This document shows, one piece after another, positions 1 through 6,139 of a stretch of DNA of 13,066 bases (the stretch's first letter is position 1; each line of letters starts with the position of its first letter). This DNA comes from Thermohalobaculum sp039178805. GTDB lineage: Bacteria > Pseudomonadota > Alphaproteobacteria > Rhodobacterales > Rhodobacteraceae. The notes beneath the pieces were generated by a model, which was not told the DNA's origin, did no database searches, and saw nothing but the letters and a program-made list of their open reading frames with translations. Location: the NCBI GenBank assembly GCA_039178805.1, contig JBCDFC010000134.1, forward strand, positions 1 through 13,066, given 5' to 3'. The translations under genes and the position numbers were made by a program.

Positions 1-273
1 AACCAGCGTCACGACCAGCCCCTTGGGCTTGTCGCCGACTTGGCGCAATGCACCGAAATCCACGCCGACCATCATAGGATAAACCATCGCCCAGATCAGC
101 ACGGCGACGGGCAGGTTGACTTTTGCGGCTTCTAAGGAGGCCAGAAAGGAGAAGAGCTCCGGGAGGAGATTGCCCAAAAGCAGCCCCGCCCCGATGGCGA
201 GCGCGACCCAGACGGACAACCAGCGTTCGAAGGTTCCCAGGCCCGCCGCAGCGGGAAGTGATGTATCGGTCAC
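1..273 (-). CDS. acr3: ACR3-family arsenite efflux permease (N-terminal part, cut by window edge)
   Basis: Exports arsenite across the inner membrane. Only the first 91 codons are present; the gene runs off the left edge. The start is a GTG at 273, chosen because AGGAGG (minus strand, about 279-284) lies 5 nt upstream. After a short polar N-terminus, FERWLSVWVALAIGAG begins the first membrane segment (about residues 15-38). The VNLPVAVLIWAMVYPMM stretch (about residues 52-70) is a strong ACR3 signature. It starts 10 nt after the arsR stop on the same strand, so the two form an ars operon repressed by ArsR. ACR3 is often called ArsB in annotations, but this sequence is of the BASS/ACR3 type, not the 12-segment ArsB type. 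Confidence 0.88.
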   Translation of the reverse strand, partial: MTDTSLPAAAGLGTFERWLSVWVALAIGAGLLLGNLLPELFSFLASLEAAKVNLPVAVLIWAMVYPMMVGVDFGALRQVGDKPKGLVVTLV

Positions 274-283
274 GTCGACCTCC

Positions 284-616
284 TCAGCAAGCGCAAGCGA
301 GTTCATCGATCACGGGTTGGCACAGATCGGGGCGTCCGCCGCAGCAGTCTTCCATCACGAACGCCAGCAGGCCGCGCATCCCGTTCATATCGGCGAAGTA
401 GCGGATGCTGCGTCCTTCCCGCTGGCTACGGATCAGGCCAGCGCGGGCAAGCACGCCGAGATGGGCCGACATTGTGTTCTGCCGAACCCCCAAGGTATCG
501 CCAATTTCACCTGCCGACATGCCCGCAGCGCCCGCCTTTATCAGCAGGCGAAAGACGTCAAGACGCGTGGACTGGCTGAGGGCAGCGAAGGCATCGAGAG
601 CATGATTCTTATCCAT
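284..616 (-). CDS. arsR: ArsR-family arsenic-responsive repressor
   Basis: A 110-residue winged-helix repressor of the ArsR/SmtB family. The helix-turn-helix lies at about residues 33-62 (SAGEIGDTLGVRQNTMSAHL), followed by the wing with REGRSIRYF. The C-terminus holds Cys91, Cys92 and Cys99, plus Cys108 and Cys110. This recalls the C-terminal triple-cysteine As(III) site of AfArsR-type repressors rather than the CVC site of plasmid R773 ArsR, although the spacing is not identical. The frame stays open upstream, but the ATG at 616 is preferred because the protein then starts where the family does and because a dyad operator sits directly against it. No clear ribosome binding site is visible, so the mRNA may be nearly leaderless. 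It precedes acr3 by 10 nt. Confidence 0.88.
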   Translation of the reverse strand: MDKNHALDAFAALSQSTRLDVFRLLIKAGAAGMSAGEIGDTLGVRQNTMSAHLGVLARAGLIRSQREGRSIRYFADMNGMRGLLAFVMEDCCGGRPDLCQPVIDELACAC

Positions 617-636
617 ATATCTAGAACTACAGATAT
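617..636. promoter_or_regulatory. Probable ArsR operator
   Basis: ATATCT at 617-622 and AGATAT at 631-636 are exact inverted repeats 8 nt apart, directly before the arsR ATG. ArsR/SmtB proteins bind AT-rich dyads of this kind in their own promoters. Its position would let bound ArsR block transcription of arsR-acr3. The dyad is seen; ArsR binding is inferred. Confidence 0.6.
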
Positions 637-801
637 TATGATCATTGGTCGAGCGTGAAATTCTCGCGCGCAGGGGCCGTTGCAAAACCATCAACCAAAC
701 GACACACACGTCACGCACCGCACTTTCGGGCCGGTTGGCAACGACTGGGGTCTGGCGTACTGCGAAGCGAGGCAATTACCAAAAAGTTCTGGAATGAGAC
801 G
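637..801. other. Intergenic spacer between ars and the phn remnants
   Basis: I see no gene here. Frames are open by chance on both strands, but none resembles a known protein. The arsR promoter must lie in the first tens of bases. The join between arsenic DNA and the phnD remnant falls somewhere near 790-802. A GTTGCAAAACC string at about 678-688 resembles some IS ends, but I find no partner for it. Confidence 0.4.
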
Positions 802-1228
802 ATGATCGACACCGTCGAGCCGATCCTCGTCAAGGTGAACATGGATGGCGGATACAGCTATCATTGCCATTGGCTTTGCCCGCAAAGACAGCGCCATCGC
901 CTCGCTCGACGACATGAAGGGCAAGGTGTTCGGCATTGGCGATCCGAACTCGACCTCGGAGTATCTGATCCCGTCGATCCAAATTCCGGGTCAGATCAAT
1001 GCGGCCATGAAGCCCGGCGACTATTTCGGCGAGGTCAAGTTCACCGGCGGCCATGAGCAGACCATCGTCGCAGTCTCGAACGGCGACATCGACGCCGGTG
1101 CGACTTGGGCCGACGGGCTTGGCAAGTGGGAAGCAGGCTACAACTCCGGAGCGCTGGGCAAGGCGTCGGACGCCGGCATCGTCGACAGGAACGAGATCGT
1201 CGAAATCTGGCGCTCGAAGCCGATCCCG
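802..1228 (+). pseudogene. phnD: phnD remnant: middle of the phosphonate-binding periplasmic protein
   Basis: PhnD captures phosphonate in the periplasm for the PhnCDE importer. The signal peptide and N-terminal lobe are missing. VEPILVKV (about 814-837) matches PhnD in one frame. A frame change near 855-870 then leads to DSAIASLDDMKGKVFGIG, then DPNSTSEYLIP, and FTGGHEQTIVAVSNGDIDAG, the classic PhnD core in the next frame. The last PhnD-like residues, IWRSKPIP, end near 1228, where intact PhnD continues with a further lobe and tail. The reading frame then passes without a stop into a phnE fragment. The ATG at 845 opens a 264-codon chimeric frame, but that start is internal to PhnD and lacks a secretion signal, so a working product is unlikely. 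Confidence 0.8.
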
Positions 1229-1639
1229 GCGATGCTCGCCATCGCGCTGCACAGTGTCGGCGCGCTCGGAAAGCTCTTCTCCGAGGTCAACGAGAACGCG
1301 GACCTCAAGCCGGTCGAGGGCGTCGCCTCCACAGGCGCCGGATGGCTGCAGCGGATGTGGTACGGCGTCGTCAGCCAGACCACGCCGACCTATTTCAGCT
1401 CCTTCCTGCTGCGTTTCGAGATCAATGTGCGGACTTTGGCGATCCTTGGCGTCGTGGGCGCTGGCGGCATTGGCTACGACCTGCGCAACATTATCGGTTG
1501 GGGGCAAGGGCAGTACGACGACGCGACAGCGATCTTCATCCTGCTGTTCCTGAGCCTCGTCGCGGTCGATTTTCCGAGCGGCGTGGTGCGCGCGCGCCTG
1601 ACAGGTCGCACAGCCCAACGCGCGAGGGCGAGCGCATGA
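1229..1639 (+). pseudogene. phnE: phnE (first copy) remnant: C-terminal half of a phosphonate permease, fused in frame to phnD
   Basis: PhnE is the membrane permease of the phosphonate ABC importer. The fragment starts at AMLAIALHSVGALGKLF, well into the usual protein. It contains the EAA-loop region (ENADLKPVEGVASTGAG, then QTTPTYF) and the membrane segment FEINVRTLAILGVVGAGGIG with the downstream YDD.TAIFILLF helix, ending RLTGR. The N-terminal half of the permease and the C-terminal part of PhnD have both been removed by one deletion with its joint at about 1226-1231, leaving the frame open. Its TGA overlaps the ATG of the second phnE copy (ATGA at 1636-1639), an operon junction preserved from before the damage. 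Confidence 0.82.
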
Positions 1640-2667
1640 GCGCCACCATGACCTTCGAGACCATAGAGGCCGACCAGCAGGGGCGCCGGCGGGTCGTCTG
1701 GGCGGTTCTGCTTGCGGTGCTCGCCTACCTTGTCTACGCAGCGATCAGTTTTGACATCAGTGGCGTGATCGAGCGCGCCAAGTCCGAACGGGCGCAGGCG
1801 CTGCTCGCCGATCTCGTGGGCTACAAGATCGTGATCGAGAAGGACAATCGCTCCGGCGATGTGCGCGCGGCCATCGCGAACGAGCGCAAGTCCATCCTGC
1901 CCGAAGACCCCGACTGGGTGGCGCGCGATGGCGATGCAGTGATCATTGATCTCGAAGACGGCTATTCAATTACCCTATCGCCCGGATGAGACGCTGTTTG
2001 ACATCCCAGGCTTCGGCGTATTGCGCGCGACGGCCTTTCACCGCGAGGGCGTGACCCTGACGCTTCCTGAAGGAGTGGCCGAACCGGATTGGCTGTCGCT
2101 GACATCCGCCCGCCTCGTCATCACGCGCGCTCGACAGGAGGCGCACCGGTTTTTCTGTGGCTGGGAGGAGTTCTTCTTCACCGTTGACAATCTGCTGTAC
2201 AGCAAGAGCGTCGGCGAGGTTGCAGGGCTCGCTTTATCGGGGGAGCGCATCGACCCGGTGCACAGCAACGCGCGCTTTGTGCTCGACAGCGTCCGGAACA
2301 ATAGCCGCTGGAACCACGGCGACGTCTTCCAGCCATTGTCGAGACGATCCTGATGGCGTTTCTGGTACGGTCTTCGCGGCACTGGCGGCGATCCCGCTCG
2401 CTTTTTCGGCGGCGCGCAGTGTCAATCCGGCGCAGCCCGCGCGGTTCGGGTTACGGCGGCTGTTCGACCTGTTGTGCGGCGTCGATGGCCTGATCTGGGC
2501 GATCATTCTCAGCCGCGCCTTCGGGCCGGAGCCGATGACTGGCGGGCTTGCAATCGCGCTGACGGACACTGGCGCAGCCGGCAAGCTGTTTTGCGAGGCG
2601 GTCAAGAACGCCGACGACAAACAGATGGAGGGCGTCGCCTCCACCGGGGCAGGTCAGGTGGGGAAGC
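1636..2667 (+). pseudogene. phnE: phnE (second copy) pseudogene with several frameshifts and a lost C-terminus
   Basis: This second permease is of the long type, with a soluble insert after the first membrane helix (VVWAVLLAVLAYLVYAAI, about 1696-1749). The family sequence can be followed through four pieces. The first frame runs to about 1965. From about 1967 to 2322 a second frame reads PYRPDETLFDIPGFG and GWEEFFFTVDN. Near 2332-2364 a third reads ETILMAFL. From 2364 a fourth reads GTVFAALAAIPLAF, then LIWAIILSRAFGP and DKQMEGVASTGAG. The change at 2364 looks like loss of one G in FLGTV. Similarity stops just after the EAA-type loop near 2660, so the last permease helices are gone. The piece ends in foreign DNA carrying a hairpin repeat. 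Confidence 0.85.
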
Positions 2668-2688
2668 AAATCGCGGCAAAACAAAACA

Positions 2689-2732
2689 CTAGAGCATGGC
2701 GTATGATCCAGATTGATCGGAACATGCTCTAG
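2689..2732. repeat. Palindromic hairpin repeat of rhizobial intergenic type
   Basis: CTAGAGCATG (2689-2698) and CATGCTCTAG (2723-2732) are perfect 10-nt inverted arms around a 24-nt centre that itself holds two GATC-containing segments. Hairpins with AGAGCATG...CATGCTCT arms are scattered between genes in many Rhizobiales genomes. It lies exactly between the broken end of phnE and the acyltransferase remnant, so it marks a recombination or insertion point. It also supports the taxonomic guess. Confidence 0.75.
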
Positions 2733-2734
2733 AA

Positions 2735-2823
2735 GCGCTCGCTTGGTGGGATTGGCCGCACGAGGCGGTCGGCGCGGCGCTCGTCGACTTCCGTTCTCTG
2801 TTCGTCGCGGCGTTCCTTGAAAA
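2735..2823 (+). pseudogene. Remnant: C-terminal end of a phn-type hexapeptide-repeat acyltransferase
   Basis: One frame reads ALAWWDWPHEAVGAALVDF, then RSLFVAAFLEKHGG. This resembles the C-terminal tail of the left-handed beta-helix transferases found in phn operons (the TIGR03308-like, CatB-related family), which end in a WWDWP...FLEKY pattern. About 30 codons remain and all hexapeptide repeats are gone. It has no start and no proper stop before it runs into the antisense end of phnF. The assignment rests on the tail pattern alone. Confidence 0.55.
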
Positions 2824-2840
2824 ACATGGCGGGGGAGTGT

Positions 2841-3593
2841 TCATTCTTCATCGACGACCAGCTCGACACGGTCGGCGGCGAACCATGTTCGACCCGCCTC
2901 GATCACCTCTCCATCTGGCGTCACGTTCATCGAGATCGTGCGCAGAACCGGCGCGCCCACGGTGAGGCGCAGATGACGCGCCACGCCGCCGCGCGCGCCT
3001 TCCGCGGTGAGGCGCGTCGAGCGACGGCGATAATCCGCGATCCCACAAGCCGCGAGTGCGGCGGTGATCGAGCGGGTTTCTCGCAGAGCTTCGCAGAACC
3101 CTGGCGCGCGCGCGGCGGGAAAAACGCTGTGCGCCAACGCGAGCGGCGTACCGTCGGCCAGCGCCACCCCCTCATAGAGATGCACAGCGTCGCCCGGCCT
3201 AACACCCAGCCGCTCCGCGTCTTCTAGCGTCGCAGGCAACGTTTCGAGCCGCAGGATCTCACGGTCGCCAATCCGTCCTGCCTCCTCCAGAGAGCGAGTG
3301 AAGCGCGTTGTCGGCCCGATCGTGTAGGCCAGTGGCGGGGTCTCGGTCACGAACACGCCCGCCCCGCGGCGCGATCGCACGACACCCGCCTCGCGCAAAG
3401 CGGCCAGTGCACGGCGCACCGTATGCCGGTTCACTCCATGGCGCCCTGCGAACTCGGCTTCCGTGGGCAATTTCGCGCCTGCGATATACCGCCCGGCCGC
3501 AATCTCTGCGGCGATTGCGCGTTCAACCTGACGCCAGAGCGGCGCGTCTTCTTCAGAGATCGTCACAGAAGGTTCACCCGTGGCCGCTTGCAT
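2841..3593 (-). CDS. phnF: PhnF, GntR/HutC-type repressor of the phn operon
   Basis: A 250-residue transcription factor that should repress the phn genes until phosphonate or phosphate stress relieves it. The GntR winged helix covers about residues 17-83: PLWRQVERAIAAEIAAGRY, then LPTEAEFAGRHGVNRHTVRR and a GAGVFV wing. The rest (about 95-248) is a UTRA ligand-binding domain, with ARRLGVRPGDAVHLYE-like text at its start (here AERLGV) and the usual LLR/VLRT...N pattern near the end. Its length is normal for PhnF. It is divergent from phnG with 53 nt between the two start codons, the usual arrangement for a self-regulating operon repressor. No clear ribosome binding site precedes the ATG at 3593. 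Confidence 0.9.
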   Translation of the reverse strand: MQAATGEPSVTISEEDAPLWRQVERAIAAEIAAGRYIAGAKLPTEAEFAGRHGVNRHTVRRALAALREAGVVRSRRGAGVFVTETPPLAYTIGPTTRFTRSLEEAGRIGDREILRLETLPATLEDAERLGVRPGDAVHLYEGVALADGTPLALAHSVFPAARAPGFCEALRETRSITAALAACGIADYRRRSTRLTAEGARGGVARHLRLTVGAPVLRTISMNVTPDGEVIEAGRTWFAADRVELVVDEE

Positions 3594-3646
3594 CTGTTAC
3601 TATATTAGTCTAGTTGTCGCTTTATAGCTATAAATTAGGATGCTCT
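3594..3646. promoter_or_regulatory. Divergent phnF/phnG control region with candidate operators
   Basis: This AT-rich gap must hold both promoters. It contains a perfect 14-nt palindrome, TTTATAGCTATAAA, at 3621-3634 and a shorter dyad, TAGTCTA, at 3606-3612. GntR/HutC regulators bind short palindromes between divergent genes, so either could be the PhnF site. The AGGA at 3637-3640, 6 nt before the ATG at 3647, is the phnG ribosome binding site and fixes the phnG start. I could not place -35/-10 boxes with confidence. Confidence 0.6.
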
Positions 3647-4084
3647 ATGATTGAAACCCGCAAACACTGGATGGCCGTCCTCGCGAAAGCGGCTCCTGAG
3701 GCGTTGGCTGAGCGCATGGCGGCCCTTGATCTCCCATCCGATGTCACGGTGCTGCGTGCGCCGGAGATCGGCGCGGTGATGGTGCGCGGCCGCATGGGCG
3801 GCGTGGGCGCGGTGTTCAATCTGGGCGAGACGACAGTAACGCGTTGCTCGGTACGGCTGGCGGACGGGACGGTTGGGCACGGTTATGTTTCGGGCCGTGA
3901 CAGGGATCATGCGCGCAATGCGGCGCTCTGCGATGCGCTTCTTCAGGGACCGCGCGCTGCCGAGGTCCGCACAGCGGTCATCGAGCCCCTGGAGCAGGCT
4001 CAGGCGCAGAGACGCGCGGCGCTTGCGGCGAAGGCCAACGGCACGCGGGTTGAGTTCTTCACCATGGCGCGGGGCGAACCATGA
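3647..4084 (+). CDS. phnG: PhnG, C-P lyase core subunit
   Basis: A 145-residue subunit of the PhnGHIJ core complex; with PhnH and PhnI it supports transfer of the phosphonate to a ribose triphosphate from ATP. It begins with RKHWMAVLAKA, and the conserved family block TTVTRCSVRLADGTVGHGYV leads into GRDRDHARNAALCDAL. It ends TRVEFFTMARG, as PhnG proteins do. The frame is open 33 nt further upstream, but the ATG at 3647 is chosen because AGGA lies 6 nt before it and the product then has family length. It is the first gene of the operon, and its stop overlaps phnH (ATGA at 4081-4084). Confidence 0.92.
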   Translation: MIETRKHWMAVLAKAAPEALAERMAALDLPSDVTVLRAPEIGAVMVRGRMGGVGAVFNLGETTVTRCSVRLADGTVGHGYVSGRDRDHARNAALCDALLQGPRAAEVRTAVIEPLEQAQAQRRAALAAKANGTRVEFFTMARGEP

Positions 4085-4776
4085 CCGACTTGGGTCAGAG
4101 TGGGCGCGCTTTGCAGGCGCAAAGCCGCAAACCGTCCTCCGACGGACTTGAACCGGTGGTGCCGACCTTCGGATTGCTGCAAAGCACTCGGGCGCTTGAA
4201 GGCGGTTTGGCCAACGCGCCGATCGACGCCGCCCATGCGTTTCGGGCGATGCTCGACGCGATGGCGCGGCCTGGCACGATCCAGCAGGTAGGCGTGGCGG
4301 CGCCGCCAACTCCACTCGGCGCGGCGGCAGGCGCACTGCTGCTGACGCTGTGTGATCCAGACACGCCGCTCTGGCTCGCGCCATCGGTCGCGACAGACGA
4401 CGTGCGCGCATGGATCGCCTTTCACAGCGGCGCGCCGATCTTGGGCCGGGGGGAGGCGCGGTTCGCATTCGGCGCATGGGAGGACATGCAGCCGCTGTCC
4501 AGCTTCGCGATTGGGACGGCGGACTATCCAGATCGGTCCGCCACGCTGATTGTTGAGGTTGAAGCGCTGGAAGGCGACGCTCGCCTCACCGGCCCGGGTG
4601 TCGAGGCTGTGGCGCGCCTGGCGGTCCCAGACGGCGAGGCGTTCAGGCAGAACGCGGCGCTGTTCCCGCTGGGGCTCGATTTCTTTCTTACCTGCGGCGA
4701 CCGGCTGGCCGCCATCCCAAGAACCACGCGCGTATTGGGCGCTTCGGATAGTGCGCCCGCACGGGAGGCGCGCTGA
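4081..4776 (+). CDS. phnH: PhnH, C-P lyase core subunit, with a long N-terminal extension
   Basis: PhnH is a PLP-transferase-fold protein without PLP that sits in the C-P lyase core complex. Family sequence starts at about residue 37 (RALEGGLANAPIDAAHAFRAM) and continues through LDAMARPGTI and GIADYPDRS-like text (here GTADYPDRSATL) to a QNAALFPLGLDFFLT tail. The 231 residues are about 25-35 more than usual, all at the N-terminus. The start at 4081 overlaps phnG by 4 nt, but the upstream GGGGCG is a poor ribosome site. The extension is encoded over two strong hairpins (4108-4125, 4132-4145). A later non-ATG start is possible. Confidence 0.88.
   Translation: MTDLGQSGRALQAQSRKPSSDGLEPVVPTFGLLQSTRALEGGLANAPIDAAHAFRAMLDAMARPGTIQQVGVAAPPTPLGAAAGALLLTLCDPDTPLWLAPSVATDDVRAWIAFHSGAPILGRGEARFAFGAWEDMQPLSSFAIGTADYPDRSATLIVEVEALEGDARLTGPGVEAVARLAVPDGEAFRQNAALFPLGLDFFLTCGDRLAAIPRTTRVLGASDSAPAREAR
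4108..4145 (+). repeat. Two tandem hairpins inside the 5' end of phnH
   Basis: GCTTTGC (4108-4114) and GCAAAGC (4119-4125) form a perfect 7-bp stem with a 4-nt loop. Six bases on, CCGTC (4132-4136) and GACGG (4141-4145) form a second stem with a 4-nt loop. Both lie in the segment encoding the unusual PhnH extension. They may be a small inserted repeat or an mRNA structure that tunes translation between phnG and phnH. Function is unproven. Confidence 0.5.
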
Positions 4777-5876
4777 TGTATGTGGCGGTGAAGGGTGGCG
4801 AGCGCGCGATCGAGGCGGCGCATGACTGGCTCGACGAGGTCAGGCGTGGAGACACAGACGTTGCAGCCCTGTCGCTCGACCAGATTCGCGAGCAGCTCTC
4901 CATCGCCGTCGCCCGCGTGATGGCTGAAGGCTCGCTCTATGATCCGGATCTCGCTGCGCTGGCGATCAAACAGGCGCGCGGCGACATGATCGAGGCGATC
5001 TTCCTGATCCGCGCCTATCGCACCACGCTCCCGCGCTTTGGCGCGACGGTCCCCATTGAGACCTCACGGATGGTCTGCGCCCGGCGGATTTCGGCGACCT
5101 ACAAAGACGTGCCGGGCGGGCAAGTGCTCGGCCCGACTTTCGATTACACGCACCGTCTGCTCGACTTTGCGCTCGCCGCCGAAGGAGAGAAGCGCCCCGC
5201 ACCGCCCGCGCCTCTGTCAGAAAAGGACCATGCGCCAAAGCCTCGGGTCGCATCCTTCCTTGATCACGAAGGGCTGATCCAGCCTGAACCCGCCGATGGC
5301 GCGACACCGCCAGATTTGACCCGCGAGCCGCTTGAGTTGCCAGCGTCTCGCGCCTTGCGGCTGCAAGCGCTCGCGCGCGGCGACGAGGGCTTTATCCTCG
5401 GGATGGGGTATTCGACCCAGCGGGGATATGGGCGCAATCATCCGTTTGTGGGCGAGCTTCGGATCGGTCTCGTGGCGGTCGAGTTCGACATTCCTGAACT
5501 CGGGTTTTCCATCGAGATCGCCGAGATCGACGTGACGGAATGCGAAACGGTGAACCAGTTTGCAGGCTCGAAGACCGAGCCGCCGCAGTTCACCCGCGGT
5601 TATGGCCTTGTCTTTGGCCAATCAGAGCGCAAGGCGATTTCCATGGCGCTGGTCGACCGGGCGCTGCGTTGGCGCGACCTTGGCGAAGACAGCGCTGGCG
5701 CGCCGGCGCAGGACGAAGAGTTTGTGCTCTATCACTGCGACAACATCCAGGCGACCGGCTTCGTCGAGCATATCAAGCTGCCCCACTATGTGGATTTCCA
5801 AGCCGAGCTTGAGCTTGTGCGCGCGATGCGCCGTGATGCTCTGGCTGCAAGCGGCGCGCAGGAGGCGGCGGAGTGA
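4776..5876 (+). CDS. phnI: PhnI, nucleosidase/transferase subunit of C-P lyase
   Basis: PhnI catalyses exchange of the adenine of ATP for methylphosphonate (or another phosphonate) in the presence of PhnG, PhnH and PhnL. The protein has 366 residues, the normal family length. Recognisable blocks are MYVAVKGGERAI at the start, a DQIREQLSIAVARVMAEGSLYDP block at about 35-57, TFDYTHRLLDFAL near 125-137, GYSTQRGYGRNHPFVGELR near 210-228, and EFVLYHCDNIQATGFVEHIKLPHYVDF at the end. A GGGAGG box precedes the ATG, which shares one base with the phnH stop (TGATG). Nothing looks damaged. Confidence 0.95.
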   Translation: MYVAVKGGERAIEAAHDWLDEVRRGDTDVAALSLDQIREQLSIAVARVMAEGSLYDPDLAALAIKQARGDMIEAIFLIRAYRTTLPRFGATVPIETSRMVCARRISATYKDVPGGQVLGPTFDYTHRLLDFALAAEGEKRPAPPAPLSEKDHAPKPRVASFLDHEGLIQPEPADGATPPDLTREPLELPASRALRLQALARGDEGFILGMGYSTQRGYGRNHPFVGELRIGLVAVEFDIPELGFSIEIAEIDVTECETVNQFAGSKTEPPQFTRGYGLVFGQSERKAISMALVDRALRWRDLGEDSAGAPAQDEEFVLYHCDNIQATGFVEHIKLPHYVDFQAELELVRAMRRDALAASGAQEAAE

Positions 5877-6139
5877 AGGCGGTCGTCTTTGATAGTGGCG
5901 ACGTGCTGGAGGTGTTCGGCGTGACGATAGTATCGGGCGTGGAGAAGGTCTCGAAGCCCGATCCCCGCATTTTTCATCTGTTGTGCGAACGCGCGGGCGT
6001 GCTCGCTGAGGAGTGCGTCTTCATCGACGACCGCCTCAAGAACGTCGAAGGCGCAGAGGCCGTCGGCATGGACGCGATCCATTTCACCAAGGCGGCGGCG
6101 CGGGAGGATGCGTTGAGCGGGAGACGGCTTCTCCAATGA
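5873..6139 (+). CDS. HAD-superfamily hydrolase with the cap domain deleted (probable remnant)
   Basis: An 88-codon frame starting at GTG 5873, with AGGAGG 7 nt upstream. The first 13 residues (MKAVVFDSGDVLE) are HAD motif I. The remainder (VSGVEKVSKPDPRIF, then CVFIDDRLKNVEGA) carries motif III (Lys of SKPD) and motif IV (IDD). About 100 residues that normally lie between them, the whole cap and the motif II Ser/Thr strand, are missing, and the join is in frame. Usual family size is about 190-210 residues. It overlaps phnI (GTGA) and phnJ (ATGA), so translational coupling through to phnJ survives. The product is unlikely to work as a phosphatase; it may be kept only as a translated spacer. 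Confidence 0.75.
   Translation: MKAVVFDSGDVLEVFGVTIVSGVEKVSKPDPRIFHLLCERAGVLAEECVFIDDRLKNVEGAEAVGMDAIHFTKAAAREDALSGRRLLQ

Noticed and set aside
116..658. 180-codon plus-strand frame opposite acr3 and arsR
   Set aside because: Minus-strand arsR and ACR3 motifs, ribosome site and operator explain this DNA; the plus frame has no such signs.
830..1618. 262-codon open frame on the minus strand
   Set aside because: It lies opposite the phnD-phnE chimera, has no recognisable motif and is the usual mirror effect of high-GC coding DNA.
4144..4156. GGTTCAAGTCC-like T-arm of a tRNA on the minus strand
   Set aside because: The flanking bases do not complete a 5-bp T-stem and no acceptor, anticodon or D-arm is present; it is inside phnH coding sequence.
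3635..4477. 280-codon open frame on the minus strand across phnG and phnH
   Set aside because: Arg/Ala/Pro-rich shadow of two well-supported genes; no ribosome site or family resemblance.
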